Shown one piece after another: positions 1 to 9,853 of a stretch of DNA of 64,000 nucleotides. A program made the position numbers and the translations under genes. The stretch's first letter is position 1, and each line of letters opens with the position of its first letter. The notes below the pieces were generated by a model. That model had not been told where the DNA came from. It saw only the letters and a list, made by a program, of their open reading frames with translations, and did no database searches. The stretch lies in NCBI RefSeq assembly GCF_003323745.1, contig NZ_QOIL01000007.1, forward strand, positions 124,001-188,000, given 5' to 3'. This DNA is from Sphaerisporangium album (lineage in GTDB: Bacteria > Actinomycetota > Actinomycetes > Streptosporangiales > Streptosporangiaceae).

Positions 1-640
1 GCCTGGTGTGCCGGCGAGCCTCCGACGCGCGCAGGTGGCGCATCAGGTCGACGATGCGGTGCAGCTCGTCGGCCTCGAACGCGAGGATCCACTCGAAGTC
101 GTTGAGCGCGAACGACGCCACCGTGTTCGCCCGCACGTCGGGATAGTCACGGGCCAGCCTGCCGTGCTCGGCGAGCATGGCGCGGCGCTCGGAGTCCTCC
201 AGCAGGTACCACTCCAGGGAGCGCACGAACGGGTACACGCACACGTAGCCGCGCGGCTGCTCCTCGGCGAGGAACGCCGGAATGTGCGACTTGTTGAACT
301 CGGCCGGCCGGTGCAGCGCCATGACCGACCACACCGGCTCGCTGGCGCGGCCCAGGGACGTGCGCCGGAAGCGCCCGTAGACCTCCTGCAGGTCCTCGGG
401 CGCGGGGGCGTGCCACCAGAACATGTAGTCGGCGTCGGCGCGGAACCCCGCCACCTCGTAGGCGCCGCGCGTCACGACGTCCTTCTCCGCGGCCTGCGAG
501 AGCACGGACTCGACCTCGTGCGCGACGTCCTGCCGGTCGCCCGGCAGCGGCTCGCGCACCCGGAAGACCGACCACATGGTGTAGCGGATGACCTGGTTGA
601 GATCGCGGGCCTTGGGCCGCGCGCCGCTCTCCGTCGTCAC
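1..640 (-). CDS. hemQ: Coproheme decarboxylase HemQ (partial)
   Basis: Chlorite-dismutase-family enzyme that oxidatively decarboxylates coproheme III to heme b, the last step of the coproporphyrin-dependent pathway of Gram-positives. The first 213 codons are visible; the C-terminus runs off the window edge. Family signatures include [14 protein letters not shown] (residues 110-123) and [10 protein letters not shown] (136-145), where Tyr136 aligns with the catalytic tyrosine described for firmicute HemQ. The start is GTG at 640 because GGAAGGCGAG lies just upstream and conserved homology begins at about residue 13. The start lies 81 bases after the hemG stop on the same strand, which fits a hemG-hemQ operon. 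Cytoplasmic. Confidence 0.95.
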   Translation of the reverse strand, partial: MTTESGARPKARDLNQVIRYTMWSVFRVREPLPGDRQDVAHEVESVLSQAAEKDVVTRGAYEVAGFRADADYMFWWHAPAPEDLQEVYGRFRRTSLGRASEPVWSVMALHRPAEFNKSHIPAFLAEEQPRGYVCVYPFVRSLEWYLLEDSERRAMLAEHGRLARDYPDVRANTVASFALNDFEWILAFEADELHRIVDLMRHLRASEARRHTR

Positions 641-721
641 TTCAACTCGCCTTCCATCGGAGCGTTCGTCGTCCCGGCGCCGTTCGTCCCGGCGCCGCTC
701 GTCACCATCGCGTGGGACCGC

Positions 722-2170
722 TCAGCGGGCGCCGGCCGCCGGGTGGTCCTCCCGCCATTCTCCCTCGCGCCGCTCGGCGAGGTACGCGAGGATGCCCGCC
801 GCCGCCGTACGCGCGGTCGCCACGCACGCGGGCACGCCGAGCCCGTCGTAGGCCGCGCCGCAGACCGCCAGCCCCGGCTGGACGGCCACGGCCGCGCGGA
901 CCCGCGCCACCCGGTCCAGGTGGCCCACCTCGTACTGCGGCAGGGCGCCGCCCCAGCGGGTCACCCGGCTGTCCAGGGGCAGCCCGCGCACGCCCATGAC
1001 CTCGGCCATCTCCCCCATCGCCAGGGCGACCAGCTCGTCGTCGGCGCGCTGGAGCAGGTACTCCTCGCCGAGGCGGCCGATGGAGCAGCGCAGCAGCAGC
1101 GCGCCGGGATCGGCGTCGGCCAGGTGGGGCCACTTCACCGTGCTGAACGTCACCGCCTTGACCGGACGCCCCTCGACCGGGGGCACCAGGTAGCCGCTGC
1201 CGGACGGCGGCTCGGGGAACGCCGCGCGCGGGTAGGCCAGTGTGATGATCGCCATGCTGGCGTACTCGACGCGGGCGAGCTCGGCGGCGGCCTTGGGGAC
1301 CTCGGCGGCGAGCAGCCGGGCCGCGGCCGGGGCGGGCACCGCGACGACCACGGCGTCGGCCTCGACGACCTCGGGGGATCGCGTGGGACCGGTCAGCAGG
1401 CGCCAGCCCTCGGGCGTGCGCCGCAGCTCGCGCACCATGACGCCGGTCCTGATCTCGGCGCCCGAGGCGCGGGCCACGGCCTCGGGCAGGGCGCCCATGC
1501 CGCCGCTCAGCGTGGTGAAGACCGACCCGGCGTCCTTCGGGGCGTCGCCGGCGATGCCGCGCGCGGCCCTCAGCAGCGAGCGCTCGGTGCGGGCCACGGC
1601 CGCGATGTGCGGCATGGTGGCGTCCAGCGAGAGCGTCTCGGCGCGGCCGGCGTAGACCCCGCCGAGCAGCGGCTCGACCAGGCGGTCGACGACCTCGCCG
1701 CCCATGCGCGCGCGGACGTAGGCGGCCACGGACACGTCGGAGCTGATCAGCGTCGCGGGAAGGATCTGGTCGAACGGCACCCGGGCCAGCCCGGCCGGCG
1801 AGAGGATGCCCGAGCGCCCGAGCTCGGCCAGGTCGGCGGGGACGCCCATGACCTGCCGCTTGGGCATGGCCCGCAGCGCTCCCCTGCTGTACACCGAGGC
1901 GCCGACGGGCGCGGGGTGGACGAGCTCGCCGCCGAGGCCGGCGGCGCGGGCCAGATCGCGACCTTCGGGACGGCGGGCCAGCATCGCCTCGGCGCCCTCG
2001 TCGACGGGGACGCCCGCGACCTCCGACACCCGCAGCTTGCCCCCGACGCGGGGTGCGCCGTCCAGGACGGTCACCGCGAGGCCGGCGCCCTCGTGCCGTA
2101 GATGCCACGCCGCGGCCAGACCCGCTATGCCCCCGCCCACGACCACGACGTGCCGCCGAGTCCCTTCCAT
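722..2170 (-). CDS. hemG: Coproporphyrinogen/protoporphyrinogen oxidase
   Basis: FAD-dependent oxidase of 482 residues that converts coproporphyrinogen III to coproporphyrin III in the HemQ pathway; also called cgoX or hemY. The N-terminus has a Rossmann dinucleotide motif, VVVVGGGIAGLAAAWHL (about residues 6-22). A C-terminal FAD contact is likely at CGAAYDGLGVPACVATA. ATG at 2170 is chosen because the Rossmann strand starts a few residues later; an upstream extension of the frame is low-complexity shadow sequence. It is followed by hemQ on the same strand and faces away from the DUF4349 gene. Length is normal for the family. Confidence 0.94.
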   Translation of the reverse strand: MEGTRRHVVVVGGGIAGLAAAWHLRHEGAGLAVTVLDGAPRVGGKLRVSEVAGVPVDEGAEAMLARRPEGRDLARAAGLGGELVHPAPVGASVYSRGALRAMPKRQVMGVPADLAELGRSGILSPAGLARVPFDQILPATLISSDVSVAAYVRARMGGEVVDRLVEPLLGGVYAGRAETLSLDATMPHIAAVARTERSLLRAARGIAGDAPKDAGSVFTTLSGGMGALPEAVARASGAEIRTGVMVRELRRTPEGWRLLTGPTRSPEVVEADAVVVAVPAPAAARLLAAEVPKAAAELARVEYASMAIITLAYPRAAFPEPPSGSGYLVPPVEGRPVKAVTFSTVKWPHLADADPGALLLRCSIGRLGEEYLLQRADDELVALAMGEMAEVMGVRGLPLDSRVTRWGGALPQYEVGHLDRVARVRAAVAVQPGLAVCGAAYDGLGVPACVATARTAAAGILAYLAERREGEWREDHPAAGAR

Positions 2171-2328
2171 GCCCCAAGACGTTACCCGGCCGGGGCGTCG
2201 CCCCGAACGGCGGCCGGACCGGCCTGGGGACGAGGCCGGCGCCACTAGGGGGCGGCGCCCGTCGAGAACGTGACGCCATTGTGACGCGCGCCACCCAACC
2301 CCGCACCCGCCGGACCCGTCACAGGGGC

Positions 2329-3387
2329 ATGAGCAGATTACGGTGCCGCTCGGCCCTGCTGGCGTCCCTCGCGGGGGCGATCGTCCTGCTGGCCGGCTGC
2401 GGAGGCGGGGGCGTTGTCGCCACCAGCGCCGACAACGCCGGCGGAGGATCCCAGGCAGCACGGGCGCCGATGCCGGCGGAGGTGAAGGAGTACGCGGGGG
2501 CGGCCGAGTCGGCGAGTTCCGGCGGGGTGGCTCCACAGGCGAGCGCGGGGACCGCCGGGACGGGCGCCCCCGTGAAGATCGCCGAGCCGGTGCGGTCGAT
2601 CGTCTACACCGGCGATCTGACGGTGAGGGCCACGAACGTGACGACGGCCGCCGACAAGGCCAAGCAGATCGTCGGCGCGGCGGGCGGGCGCCTGGACAAC
2701 GAGGAGTCCACCTCGTACGGGAGCGAGGGAGGCGCGACGCTCGTCTTCAAGCTCCCGCCCGGCCAGTACCAGGCCGTTCTCGGACGGCTCGGCAAGGAGC
2801 TCGGCAGGCGGGAGGCGCTGCGCCAGGCCACCGAGGACGTGACCGAGCAGGTCGCCGACGTCGACAGCCGCCTGAAGTCGGCCCGGTCCTCGCTCGACCA
2901 GCTGCGCTCGCTCCTGAGCAAGGCCAAGACGATCGGGGAGGTCCTGTCGGTCGAGCGGGAGATCTCCGCCAGGGAGGCCGACCTGGAGTCGCTACAGGCC
3001 CGGCAGAAGACGCTGGCGGCGCGCACCGCCGAGGCCACGCTCACCCTGCGCCTCGTCGGGCCCGCCGCGGTCGTCCAGGAGCCGGATGACGACCCGCCGG
3101 GCTTCCTGAGCGGTCTCAAGGACGGCTGGAACGCCCTGGTGACCACCGTCAAGGTCGCGCTGACGGTACTGGGCGCGCTGCTCCCCTGGCTCGTCGTGCT
3201 CGCGGTGGTGTGGGCCGCCGTCGCCGCCCTGCGCCGGCGCGCGCGACGCCGCCGCGCGGCCGCGCGACCCCAGGACCCGGGCGACACCGCCCCGGCCGCC
3301 CCCGGGAGTGAGGGCGCGGACGGCGACGCGGTGCGGATCCCGGCGGACGACAAGCCCGCCCCGGAGCCGCCCCTGCCGGGAAAGTGA
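2329..3387 (+). CDS. DUF4349 domain lipoprotein
   Basis: Predicted surface lipoprotein of 352 residues. It has a short basic N-terminus, a hydrophobic stretch and a lipobox ending LLAGC (about residues 21-25), followed by a low-complexity Ala/Gly/Ser linker. The DUF4349 domain (about 85-290) includes a coiled-coil-like section rich in Lys/Glu/Arg (DVTEQVADVDSRLKSARSSL). A transmembrane helix near residues 270-295 (LTVLGALLPWLVVLAVVWAA) is followed by an Arg-rich, Pro-rich cytoplasmic tail, so the protein may be anchored at both ends. Function is unknown. It sits between hemG and hemE on the opposite strand and is convergent with hemE. Confidence 0.88.
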   Translation: MSRLRCRSALLASLAGAIVLLAGCGGGGVVATSADNAGGGSQAARAPMPAEVKEYAGAAESASSGGVAPQASAGTAGTGAPVKIAEPVRSIVYTGDLTVRATNVTTAADKAKQIVGAAGGRLDNEESTSYGSEGGATLVFKLPPGQYQAVLGRLGKELGRREALRQATEDVTEQVADVDSRLKSARSSLDQLRSLLSKAKTIGEVLSVEREISAREADLESLQARQKTLAARTAEATLTLRLVGPAAVVQEPDDDPPGFLSGLKDGWNALVTTVKVALTVLGALLPWLVVLAVVWAAVAALRRRARRRRAAARPQDPGDTAPAAPGSEGADGDAVRIPADDKPAPEPPLPGK

Positions 3388-3424
3388 CCGGGACGCCGGG
3401 ACAAGGCCCGCCCGGCGGCGGCCG

Positions 3425-4462
3425 TCAGCGGGCGGAGGCCTCGTGGACGAGGTCGGTGAGGCGGGCGAGCTGGCCGGGGTCGGTGGACGGCAGCACTCCG
3501 TGGCCGAGGTTGAACACGTGCCCCTCGGCCGCCCGCCCGCGCTCCAGGATGTCGCGGGCGCGGCGCTCGGCGACCTCCCACGGCGCGAGCAGGATCGCCG
3601 GGTCCAGGTTGCCCTGGAGGGCCTTGCCCGGGCCGACCCGGCGGGCGGCCTCGTCCAGCGGTACGCGCCAGTCGACCCCCACGACGTCGGCGCCGGCTTC
3701 GCCGAGCAGCCCGAGCAGTTCGCCGGTGCCCACGCCGAAGTGGATGCGCGGCACGTCCAGGTCGGCCAGGCTCGCGAAGATGCGGCTGGTGTACGGGAGG
3801 ACGAACTCGCGGTAGTCCTCGGGGGCGACGGCGCCGACCCAGGAGTCGAAGAGCTGGAGCGCCGAGGCGCCCGCGTCGGCCTGCACCCGCAGGTAGGCGA
3901 TGGTGATGTCCGTGAGGCGGCCCATGAGCGCGTGCCACAGCGCGGGGTCGCCGTACATCATGGCCTTGGTGTGGTCGTGGTTCTTGGAGGGACCGCCCTC
4001 GATGAGGTAGGACGCGAGCGTGAACGGCGCGCCCGCGAAGCCGATCAGCGGGGTGGGGCCGAGCTCCTTGGCCAGCGCCTGGACGGCCTCGGTGACGTAG
4101 GGCACGTCGTCGGGGTCCAGGGGGCGCAGCGCGTCGATGGCCTTACGGTCGCGGACCGGCTCGGCCACCACCGGGCCGACGCCGGGCTTGATGTCGAGGT
4201 CGACGCCGATCGCCTTGAGCGGCACGACGATGTCGCTGAAGAAGATCGCCGCGTCCACGCCGTACCGCCGCACGGGCTGCATCGTGATCTCCACGATCAG
4301 CTCGGGGGTCGCGCACGCGGTGAGCATCGGCACGTCGGAGCGGACGGCGCGGTACTCGGGCAGTGAGCGGCCCGCCTGCCGCATGTACCAGACAGGGGTG
4401 TGCGGCACCGGCAGGCGGCGGCATGCGCGGATGAATGGGGACTCGGCGGTCTCGGAGTTCAC
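3425..4462 (-). CDS. hemE: Uroporphyrinogen III decarboxylase
   Basis: Removes four acetate carboxyls from uroporphyrinogen III to give coproporphyrinogen III, the substrate that HemG and HemQ later process. The protein has 345 residues, normal for the family. The N-terminal signature [16 protein letters not shown] (about residues 23-38) carries the substrate-binding arginines, and [13 protein letters not shown] and [16 protein letters not shown] are conserved active-site segments. GTG at 4462 is used because the conserved domain begins soon after it; a longer upstream frame is unsupported. Convergent with the DUF4349 gene, with 37 bases between the stops. Confidence 0.95.
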   Translation of the reverse strand: MNSETAESPFIRACRRLPVPHTPVWYMRQAGRSLPEYRAVRSDVPMLTACATPELIVEITMQPVRRYGVDAAIFFSDIVVPLKAIGVDLDIKPGVGPVVAEPVRDRKAIDALRPLDPDDVPYVTEAVQALAKELGPTPLIGFAGAPFTLASYLIEGGPSKNHDHTKAMMYGDPALWHALMGRLTDITIAYLRVQADAGASALQLFDSWVGAVAPEDYREFVLPYTSRIFASLADLDVPRIHFGVGTGELLGLLGEAGADVVGVDWRVPLDEAARRVGPGKALQGNLDPAILLAPWEVAERRARDILERGRAAEGHVFNLGHGVLPSTDPGQLARLTDLVHEASAR

Positions 4463-5225
4463 TCTTCCAGGGTGCCATGGCGGGGTGCCGGTCCACGTAT
4501 CGCGTACGTGCTCACCTCCCGCGCCGCCGGCGAGGGCGAGGGGTGGCGAGGGCCCGGTCCGGGTGGTTCGCGGGCCCGGGCGGCGGCCCGGGGGGCAATA
4601 CCAAAGCTTGCCGCGAAAACGATATTTACCGGGCGGATGTCCGGCGATGATTACGGAAGCCGCGATCCGTACACTATGTCTGGTTCGATGGCCAGACCGG
4701 GGCCCGTACCGGAGGGCAGGCCGCGTCAACCCGCTCCCAGGCGCGGGTACAGTACGTCTCACGAGAGGTCCGTGATCATGTCGCGGCTGGTTCAAATGTT
4801 CGTCAAATCACCGCGCGGCGGCGATTCGGTGACCACTTTCGGGACACGCCGAGCGCGTTGCGGGGAAATGTCGCCGTGACGTGTCAACGTCGGACCAGCC
4901 CCGAGTTCACGGACAGGGCCCGCGGGGGGAGCGCCGGCCAGGCGGCGCGCAGCCTTGTCCACGCGAACTCTCGATCTTGGGACCCGACGAAAGGCCCGCG
5001 ATGACCGCGATGTGGAGTTCCTCCGAGCACCGCACTGTGCATTGTGCGCACCTTGCCGGCGAACGGGGGTTCGCGCGGCTCCCTCGCCTCGACGGGAACG
5101 ACCACCGACTCCTGGGGTGTGCGGAGCGTGGCGACGCCCCGGTGACGAGAGCTTGATCACCACCCATGTATTCCGCGCATACCCCCCTGTTCCCGGCACC
5201 ACCCGTTCCGGCCTACGCTGCCATC
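4463..5225. other. Intergenic region between hemE and the DUF3000 gene
   Basis: About 760 bases that must hold the divergent promoters of hemE (minus) and DUF3000-rnd (plus). The short open frames here lack ribosome binding sites and recognisable motifs, so I call no gene. Local dyads include TGACGTGTCA at 4877-4886 and GTGCGCAC near 5045. No terminator or RNA gene was recognised. Confidence 0.5.
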
Positions 5226-5828
5226 ATGACCATCGGTGACGCGCCGCCGGCCCCCGCCGCATTCCGGCGGGCCCTCGCGAGCCTGCGTCCCGCCGAGGTC
5301 AGGCCGGAGATCGAGCTGGAGGACATCCCCGCGCCGCAGCGGCTGGCCCCCTACTCCGGCGCGGTCGGCGCGTCGGTCTACCGCGGCGACGACGAGCTCG
5401 CCGTCGGCCGCCTGATCATGCTCTTCGATCCCGACGGCCAGCGCGGCTGGGACGGCCCCTTCCGCCTGGTCGCCTACGTCCGCGCCGACATGGAGCCCGA
5501 GATCACCTCCGACCCGATGCTCGGGCCGGTGGCGTGGAGCTGGCTGACCGAGGCCCTCGACTCCCACGGGGCCGGGTACGCCGCGGCGGGCGGCACCGTC
5601 ACCCGCGCCGTCTCGGAGGGCTTCGGCAACAAGGCCGACGACCCGATCACCACCGAGCTGGAGCTGCGCGCGTCGTGGTCCCCGCTGGAGGAGGACCTGT
5701 CGGCCCACGTCGCCGCATGGTGCGACCTGATGTGCCTCGCGGCGGGCATTCCACCCCTGCCACCTGACGTCGCGGCCCTCCCGCCGCGGTCCGCGCGTCG
5801 AGAAGACCCGGAGCCCTTCAGGACGTGA
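5226..5828 (+). CDS. DUF3000 domain protein
   Basis: Protein of 200 residues belonging to an actinobacterial family without a known function. Recognisable segments are FRRALASLRPAEVRPEIEL at the N-terminus, the DDELAVGRLIMLFDPDG region, and AWSWLTEAL plus ELRASWSPLEEDL further on. There is no signal peptide or membrane segment, so it is probably cytoplasmic. ATG at 5226 is preferred over an upstream frame start because homology begins at about this residue. The stop overlaps the GTG of the RNase D gene (GTGA at 5825-5828), so the two are translationally coupled; a role linked to RNA processing is only inferred from that pairing. Confidence 0.9.
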   Translation: MTIGDAPPAPAAFRRALASLRPAEVRPEIELEDIPAPQRLAPYSGAVGASVYRGDDELAVGRLIMLFDPDGQRGWDGPFRLVAYVRADMEPEITSDPMLGPVAWSWLTEALDSHGAGYAAAGGTVTRAVSEGFGNKADDPITTELELRASWSPLEEDLSAHVAAWCDLMCLAAGIPPLPPDVAALPPRSARREDPEPFRT

Positions 5829-7096
5829 CCGACGACGAAATCATCCCCGCATCCGAAATAGTGCCGCTGCTGGAACCCCGCGAGGGCATCCCGCCGGTCA
5901 TCGAGGACGCCGACGCGCTCGCGTCGGCCGTCCGCGCGTTCGCCAAGGGCACCGGCCCGGTCGCCGTCGACGCCGAGCGCGCGTCCGGCTACCGCTACAG
6001 CGGGCGCGCCTACCTGGTGCAGCTCCGCCGCGCCGGGGCCGGCAGCGTGCTCGTCGACCCCATCGCCTGCCCGGACCTGTCGGAGCTCGACGAGGCACTC
6101 GCCGACGCCGAAGTCGTCCTGCACGCCGCCACGCAGGACCTCGCCTGCCTGGCCGAGATCGGCTTCACCCCCCGCACCCTGTTCGACACCGAGCTCGCGG
6201 GGCGCCTGCTCGGGTACGAGCGCGTCGGCCTCGGCACGATGGTCGAGAACGTCCTCAGCCTGCGCCTGGAGAAGGGCCACTCGGCGGCCGACTGGTCGCA
6301 GCGCCCCCTCCCCGAGGACTGGCTGCGCTACGCCGTGCTGGACGTCGAGGTGCTCATCGAGCTGCGCGACAAGCTGCACGAGGAGCTGGCCGCCAGCGGG
6401 AAGCTCGCGTGGGCGCGGGAGGAGTTCGCCGCGATCCTCGCCGCTCCCCCGTCGCCGCCGCGCACCGACCCGTGGCGGCGCACCTCCGGCATCCACCGCG
6501 TGCGCACGCTGCGCGGTTTGGCCGTGGTGCGGGAGCTGTGGACGCTGCGCGACGAGCTGGCCCGCGAGGCCGACCTCGCGCCCGGCCGCGTGCTGCCGGA
6601 CTCGGCGATCGTGACCGCGGCGCTCGACCAGCCGCGCACGACCAAGGCGCTCACCGAGATCGCGCCGTTCACCGGGCGCAGCGCCCGGCGTCACCTGCGC
6701 GAATGGCTGAACGCCATCGGCCGGGCCCGCGCGCTGCCCGAGACGGAGCTCCCGCAGCCGAGCGGCCCGGGCGAGGGCCCGCCCCCCGCCAACCGCTGGG
6801 CCGACCGCGACCCCGCGGCCGCCCGGCGCCTGGCCGCCGCCCGCGCCGCGGTGGCGGCCCTGGCCGACGCCAACCGCATGCCCACGGAGAACCTGCTGCA
6901 GCCCGAGGCGATCCGGCGCCTGACCTGGGAGCCGCCCGCCGACCTCGGCGACGAGGGGGTGTCGGCGCGGCTGCGCGAGCTCGGGGCGCGCGAGTGGCAG
7001 ATCGAGCTGACGGCGCATCCCCTGTCCCGGGCGCTGATCCGCCTCGTGGTCAAGGGCGAGGTGGACGAGCCTGGGCCCACGCCCCTGACGGAATGA
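5825..7096 (+). CDS. rnd: Ribonuclease D (HRDC domain)
   Basis: 3'-to-5' exoribonuclease of the DEDDy family, 423 residues, involved in tRNA 3'-end and stable RNA maturation. The exonuclease domain (about residues 20-205) shows VDAERASGYRYSG with the first Asp/Glu pair, ATQDLACLAEIG followed by LFDTELAGRLLG, and RYAVLDVEVL with the Tyr-x3-Asp pair of motif III. An HRDC-like helical domain follows (about 215-300, VRELWTLRDELAREADLAPG), then a second helical region. It starts at a GTG that overlaps the DUF3000 stop. Convergent with the LacI gene, with only 30 bases between the stops. Confidence 0.93.
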   Translation: MTDDEIIPASEIVPLLEPREGIPPVIEDADALASAVRAFAKGTGPVAVDAERASGYRYSGRAYLVQLRRAGAGSVLVDPIACPDLSELDEALADAEVVLHAATQDLACLAEIGFTPRTLFDTELAGRLLGYERVGLGTMVENVLSLRLEKGHSAADWSQRPLPEDWLRYAVLDVEVLIELRDKLHEELAASGKLAWAREEFAAILAAPPSPPRTDPWRRTSGIHRVRTLRGLAVVRELWTLRDELAREADLAPGRVLPDSAIVTAALDQPRTTKALTEIAPFTGRSARRHLREWLNAIGRARALPETELPQPSGPGEGPPPANRWADRDPAAARRLAAARAAVAALADANRMPTENLLQPEAIRRLTWEPPADLGDEGVSARLRELGAREWQIELTAHPLSRALIRLVVKGEVDEPGPTPLTE

Positions 7097-7126
7097 ACCC
7101 GAGGGACCGACACGGCGGAGGGCCGG

Positions 7127-8134
7127 TCAGCCGGTGACCGGCCTCACGCTGTCGCGGAGGACGACCTCTCCTCCGACCGATTCGCGCCTGGGGACGCCGT
7201 CGTCGGCGAGGGCCAGGTCGAGCGCCAGCGACCCCATGCGCGCCAGCGGCAGGCGCACGGTCGTCAGCGAGGGGACCAGGTCGCGCAGGGAGGCGATGTC
7301 GTCGAACCCGGCGAGCGACAGGTCGTGCGGCACGTGGACGCCGTTCTCCCTGAAGGCGGCGAGCGCTCCGGTCGCCATCACGTCGTTCACCGCGAACACG
7401 CAGGTGACGTCGCCGCGCATGGCTAGCAGCTCACACGCGGCGTCGTACCCCCCGTCGCGGTCGAACGCGCCGTGCACCTCAAGCGGGGGCCGGAGCCCGA
7501 GGTCGGAGAGCGCGGAGGCGAAGCCCTCGGCCCGGTCGATCGCGGTCAGCAGGTTCGGCGGCCCGGCGAGCGTCGCGAAACGGCGGTGCCCGAGGCGGGC
7601 CAGCGCCACCGCCATGTCGTAGGCCCCCTCGCGGTTCAGCGGCGCCACGGTGCCGGTGCCGAGGACGTCCTGGCCGATGACGGCGACGCGTCCCCCCGCC
7701 GCGCGGTACACGTCCAGCTCGGCGCGCAGCCGGCGCAGGACGGTCTCGTCCGCGACCCGGGAACCGGCGATCAGCACGGCACGGGCCCGCTGGGCGTTGA
7801 GCGTGGCCACCAGCGCGATCTCGCGCTCGGGGTCGCGGTAGGTGGTGCCCAGGGTGACCACCATGCCGTGGCGGTCGGCCGCGCGGATCGCGCCGTCGGC
7901 GATGGCGGCGAAGTACGGGTCGGTGAGGTCCTGGATCACCACGCCGACGACGTTGCTCGCGCCGCGCGCCAGGGTCTGGGCGGCGGCGTCGACGCGGTAG
8001 CCGAGCTTGGCGGCCGAGGACTCGACCCGCTGCCGCATGGCCGCGCCGACCTGGCGGGTGCTGCCGTTGAGGACCCGCGAGGCCGTCGCCAGGGACACCC
8101 CCGCGTGCCTGGCGACGTCTTCGAGCGTGGCCAT
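7127..8134 (-). CDS. LacI-family transcriptional regulator
   Basis: Sugar-responsive repressor of 335 residues. The N-terminal helix-turn-helix MATLEDVARHAGVSLATASR with hinge VLNGSTRQV is typical of the family. The rest is a periplasmic-binding-protein-like effector domain (about 60-335), with conserved segments VVGVVIQDLTDPYFA and FDDIASLRDLVPSLTTVRLP. The ligand cannot be read from the sequence. It is transcribed in the same direction as the upstream amino acid permease gene, with an 86-base gap containing a LacI-operator-like sequence, so autoregulation is plausible. Confidence 0.92.
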   Translation of the reverse strand: MATLEDVARHAGVSLATASRVLNGSTRQVGAAMRQRVESSAAKLGYRVDAAAQTLARGASNVVGVVIQDLTDPYFAAIADGAIRAADRHGMVVTLGTTYRDPEREIALVATLNAQRARAVLIAGSRVADETVLRRLRAELDVYRAAGGRVAVIGQDVLGTGTVAPLNREGAYDMAVALARLGHRRFATLAGPPNLLTAIDRAEGFASALSDLGLRPPLEVHGAFDRDGGYDAACELLAMRGDVTCVFAVNDVMATGALAAFRENGVHVPHDLSLAGFDDIASLRDLVPSLTTVRLPLARMGSLALDLALADDGVPRRESVGGEVVLRDSVRPVTG

Positions 8135-8198
8135 GATCGCCTCCCGTGGCCGGCGTGCCGCCGCGGGGCCGGTCCCGCGACCCGCGCCCCCATACGCA

Positions 8199-8216
8199 CG
8201 GTAACCGATTCCGGCA
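8199..8216. promoter_or_regulatory. Possible LacI-type operator
   Basis: ACGGTAACCGATTCCGGC resembles the AACCG(A/G)TT core of many LacI-family operators and lies 65-82 bases upstream of the lacI-type start codon. The dyad is imperfect, so this is a weak call based on position and core sequence. Confidence 0.3.
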
Positions 8217-8220
8217 ACGA

Positions 8221-9705
8221 TCAGGTGACGGGCACCCGGGACTTCACTTCGACGCGGCTGTGCCGCCTGCCGTACAGGAAGTAGATCACGACTCCGACGG
8301 CCATCCAGACCAGGAACCGCAGCCAGGTCTCCGCCGGCAGGTTGAGCATGAGGTAGAGGCAGGCCAGCACCGAAAGGACGGGCACGAGCGGCACCAGCGG
8401 CGTGCGGAAGGACCGCGGCAGGTCCGGGCGGGTGCGGCGCAGGATCACCACGCCCACCGAGACCAGGACGAACGCGAACAGCGTGCCGATGTTGACCAGC
8501 TCGGCCAGCGCCGAGAGCGGGATGAGCCCCGCCAGGACCGCGGTGACCGCGCCGATGATGATCGTGATGAGGTACGGCGTGCCGAACCGGGGATGGACGG
8601 CGGCCAGGCGCCGGGGCAGCAGGCTGTCGCGGCTCATCGCGAAGAACACGCGGCTCTGGCCGAGCATGAGGATCATCACGACGGTCGTCAGCCCCGCCAG
8701 CGCCCCCACGCTGATGATGGTGGCCAGCCAGTCCTGCCCGACCGCGCGGAACGCGCCAGCCAGCGGGGCCGAGCTGTTCAGCCGGTCGTACTTCTGCATG
8801 CCGACGACGACCAGCGACACCGCGACGTACAGGAAGGTGCAGATGGCGAGGGAGGCGATGATGCCGATCGGCAGGTCGCGCTGGGGACGGCGGGTCTCCT
8901 CGGCGGCGGTGGCGACGACGTCGAAGCCGATAAAGGCGAAGAAGACGATGGCCGCGCCCGAGAACACGCCGAGCACGCCGTAGGCGACCGGGGTGAGCCC
9001 GAACAGGGTCTGGATCAGCGGCGCCTTGAGCCCCTCGACCGCCGGCGTGGGGCGCGCGGGCGGGATGAACGGGGTGAAGTTCGCGCTCTTCACGAAGAAC
9101 AGCCCCGCCACGATGACCAGGAGGATCACGGCCACCTTGACGGTGACGACGACGAGGTTGAACCGCGCGGACAGCCTGATGCCGGCCACCAGCACGGCCG
9201 TGAGCGCCAGCACGATCACGACGGCCGGGACGTTGAACGTCGCGTCCTCCCCCGCCAGCGACGGCGGCAGCTCGATGCCCATGGTGGCCAGCAACTCGGC
9301 GAAGTACCCCGACCAGCCCACCGCGACCACGGCCCCGCCGAGTGCCATCTCCAGCATGAGGTCCCACCCGACGATCCACGCCGGGAACTCGCCGAGGGTG
9401 GCGTAGGAGAAGGTGTACGCCGACCCGGCCACCGGCACGGTCGAGGCGAACTCGGCGTAGCACAGGGCGGCGAGCGCGCAGACGACTCCGGCGATGACGA
9501 ACGACAGCGCCACCGCGGGGCCGGAGCTCTCGCGCGCGACCTGCCCGGTCAGGACGAAGATGCCCGTGCCGACGATCACTCCGACGCCGAACACGGTCAG
9601 GTCGAGGGCGCTCAGGTTGCGGCGCAGCCGATGCCCGGAACTCTCGGTGTCCTCGATCGACAGCTCGACCGACTTCGTCCGGAACATCGTCCCCAGCACA
9701 GACAT
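8221..9705 (-). CDS. APC-superfamily amino acid permease
   Basis: Inner-membrane transporter of 494 residues with about 12 hydrophobic helices, similar to cationic amino acid transporters of the APC superfamily. Helix 1 carries the unwound-helix substrate motif GVGVIVGTGIFVLTGQVA (about residues 37-54). FIGFDVVATAAEETRRPQRDLPIGI (split here as FIGFDVVATAAEE and TRRPQRDLP) is the conserved helix 6 region and following loop, and GQSRVFFAMSRDSLLP is another family signature. ATG at 9705 is preceded by AGGGGCG; a frame extending to 9792 is rejected. Substrate not determined. The lacI-type regulator gene follows downstream. Confidence 0.9.
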   Translation of the reverse strand: MSVLGTMFRTKSVELSIEDTESSGHRLRRNLSALDLTVFGVGVIVGTGIFVLTGQVARESSGPAVALSFVIAGVVCALAALCYAEFASTVPVAGSAYTFSYATLGEFPAWIVGWDLMLEMALGGAVVAVGWSGYFAELLATMGIELPPSLAGEDATFNVPAVVIVLALTAVLVAGIRLSARFNLVVVTVKVAVILLVIVAGLFFVKSANFTPFIPPARPTPAVEGLKAPLIQTLFGLTPVAYGVLGVFSGAAIVFFAFIGFDVVATAAEETRRPQRDLPIGIIASLAICTFLYVAVSLVVVGMQKYDRLNSSAPLAGAFRAVGQDWLATIISVGALAGLTTVVMILMLGQSRVFFAMSRDSLLPRRLAAVHPRFGTPYLITIIIGAVTAVLAGLIPLSALAELVNIGTLFAFVLVSVGVVILRRTRPDLPRSFRTPLVPLVPVLSVLACLYLMLNLPAETWLRFLVWMAVGVVIYFLYGRRHSRVEVKSRVPVT

Positions 9706-9853
9706 TCGGCACGCCCCTGATCGCCCTTGACCACGTGGTACACCTTCACGAGGAAAGCGCGCGCCACGACTACCCCAGGTCCGGCTGAACATTCCTCCCC
9801 GATTCCGCCGGAAACCGGCCGGCGGAAGGGGGGGGACGCTCTCGGGACGCGCC

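Noticed and set aside
637-708. A 23-codon minus-strand frame between hemG and hemQ whose stop overlaps the hemQ start
   Set aside because: It has no ribosome binding site and no conservation I recognise; chance overlap is likely, though it could be tested as a coupling leader.
8-2101. Open frame of 697 codons on the plus strand over hemQ and hemG
   Set aside because: It is the mirror of two strongly conserved heme genes and has low-complexity translation.
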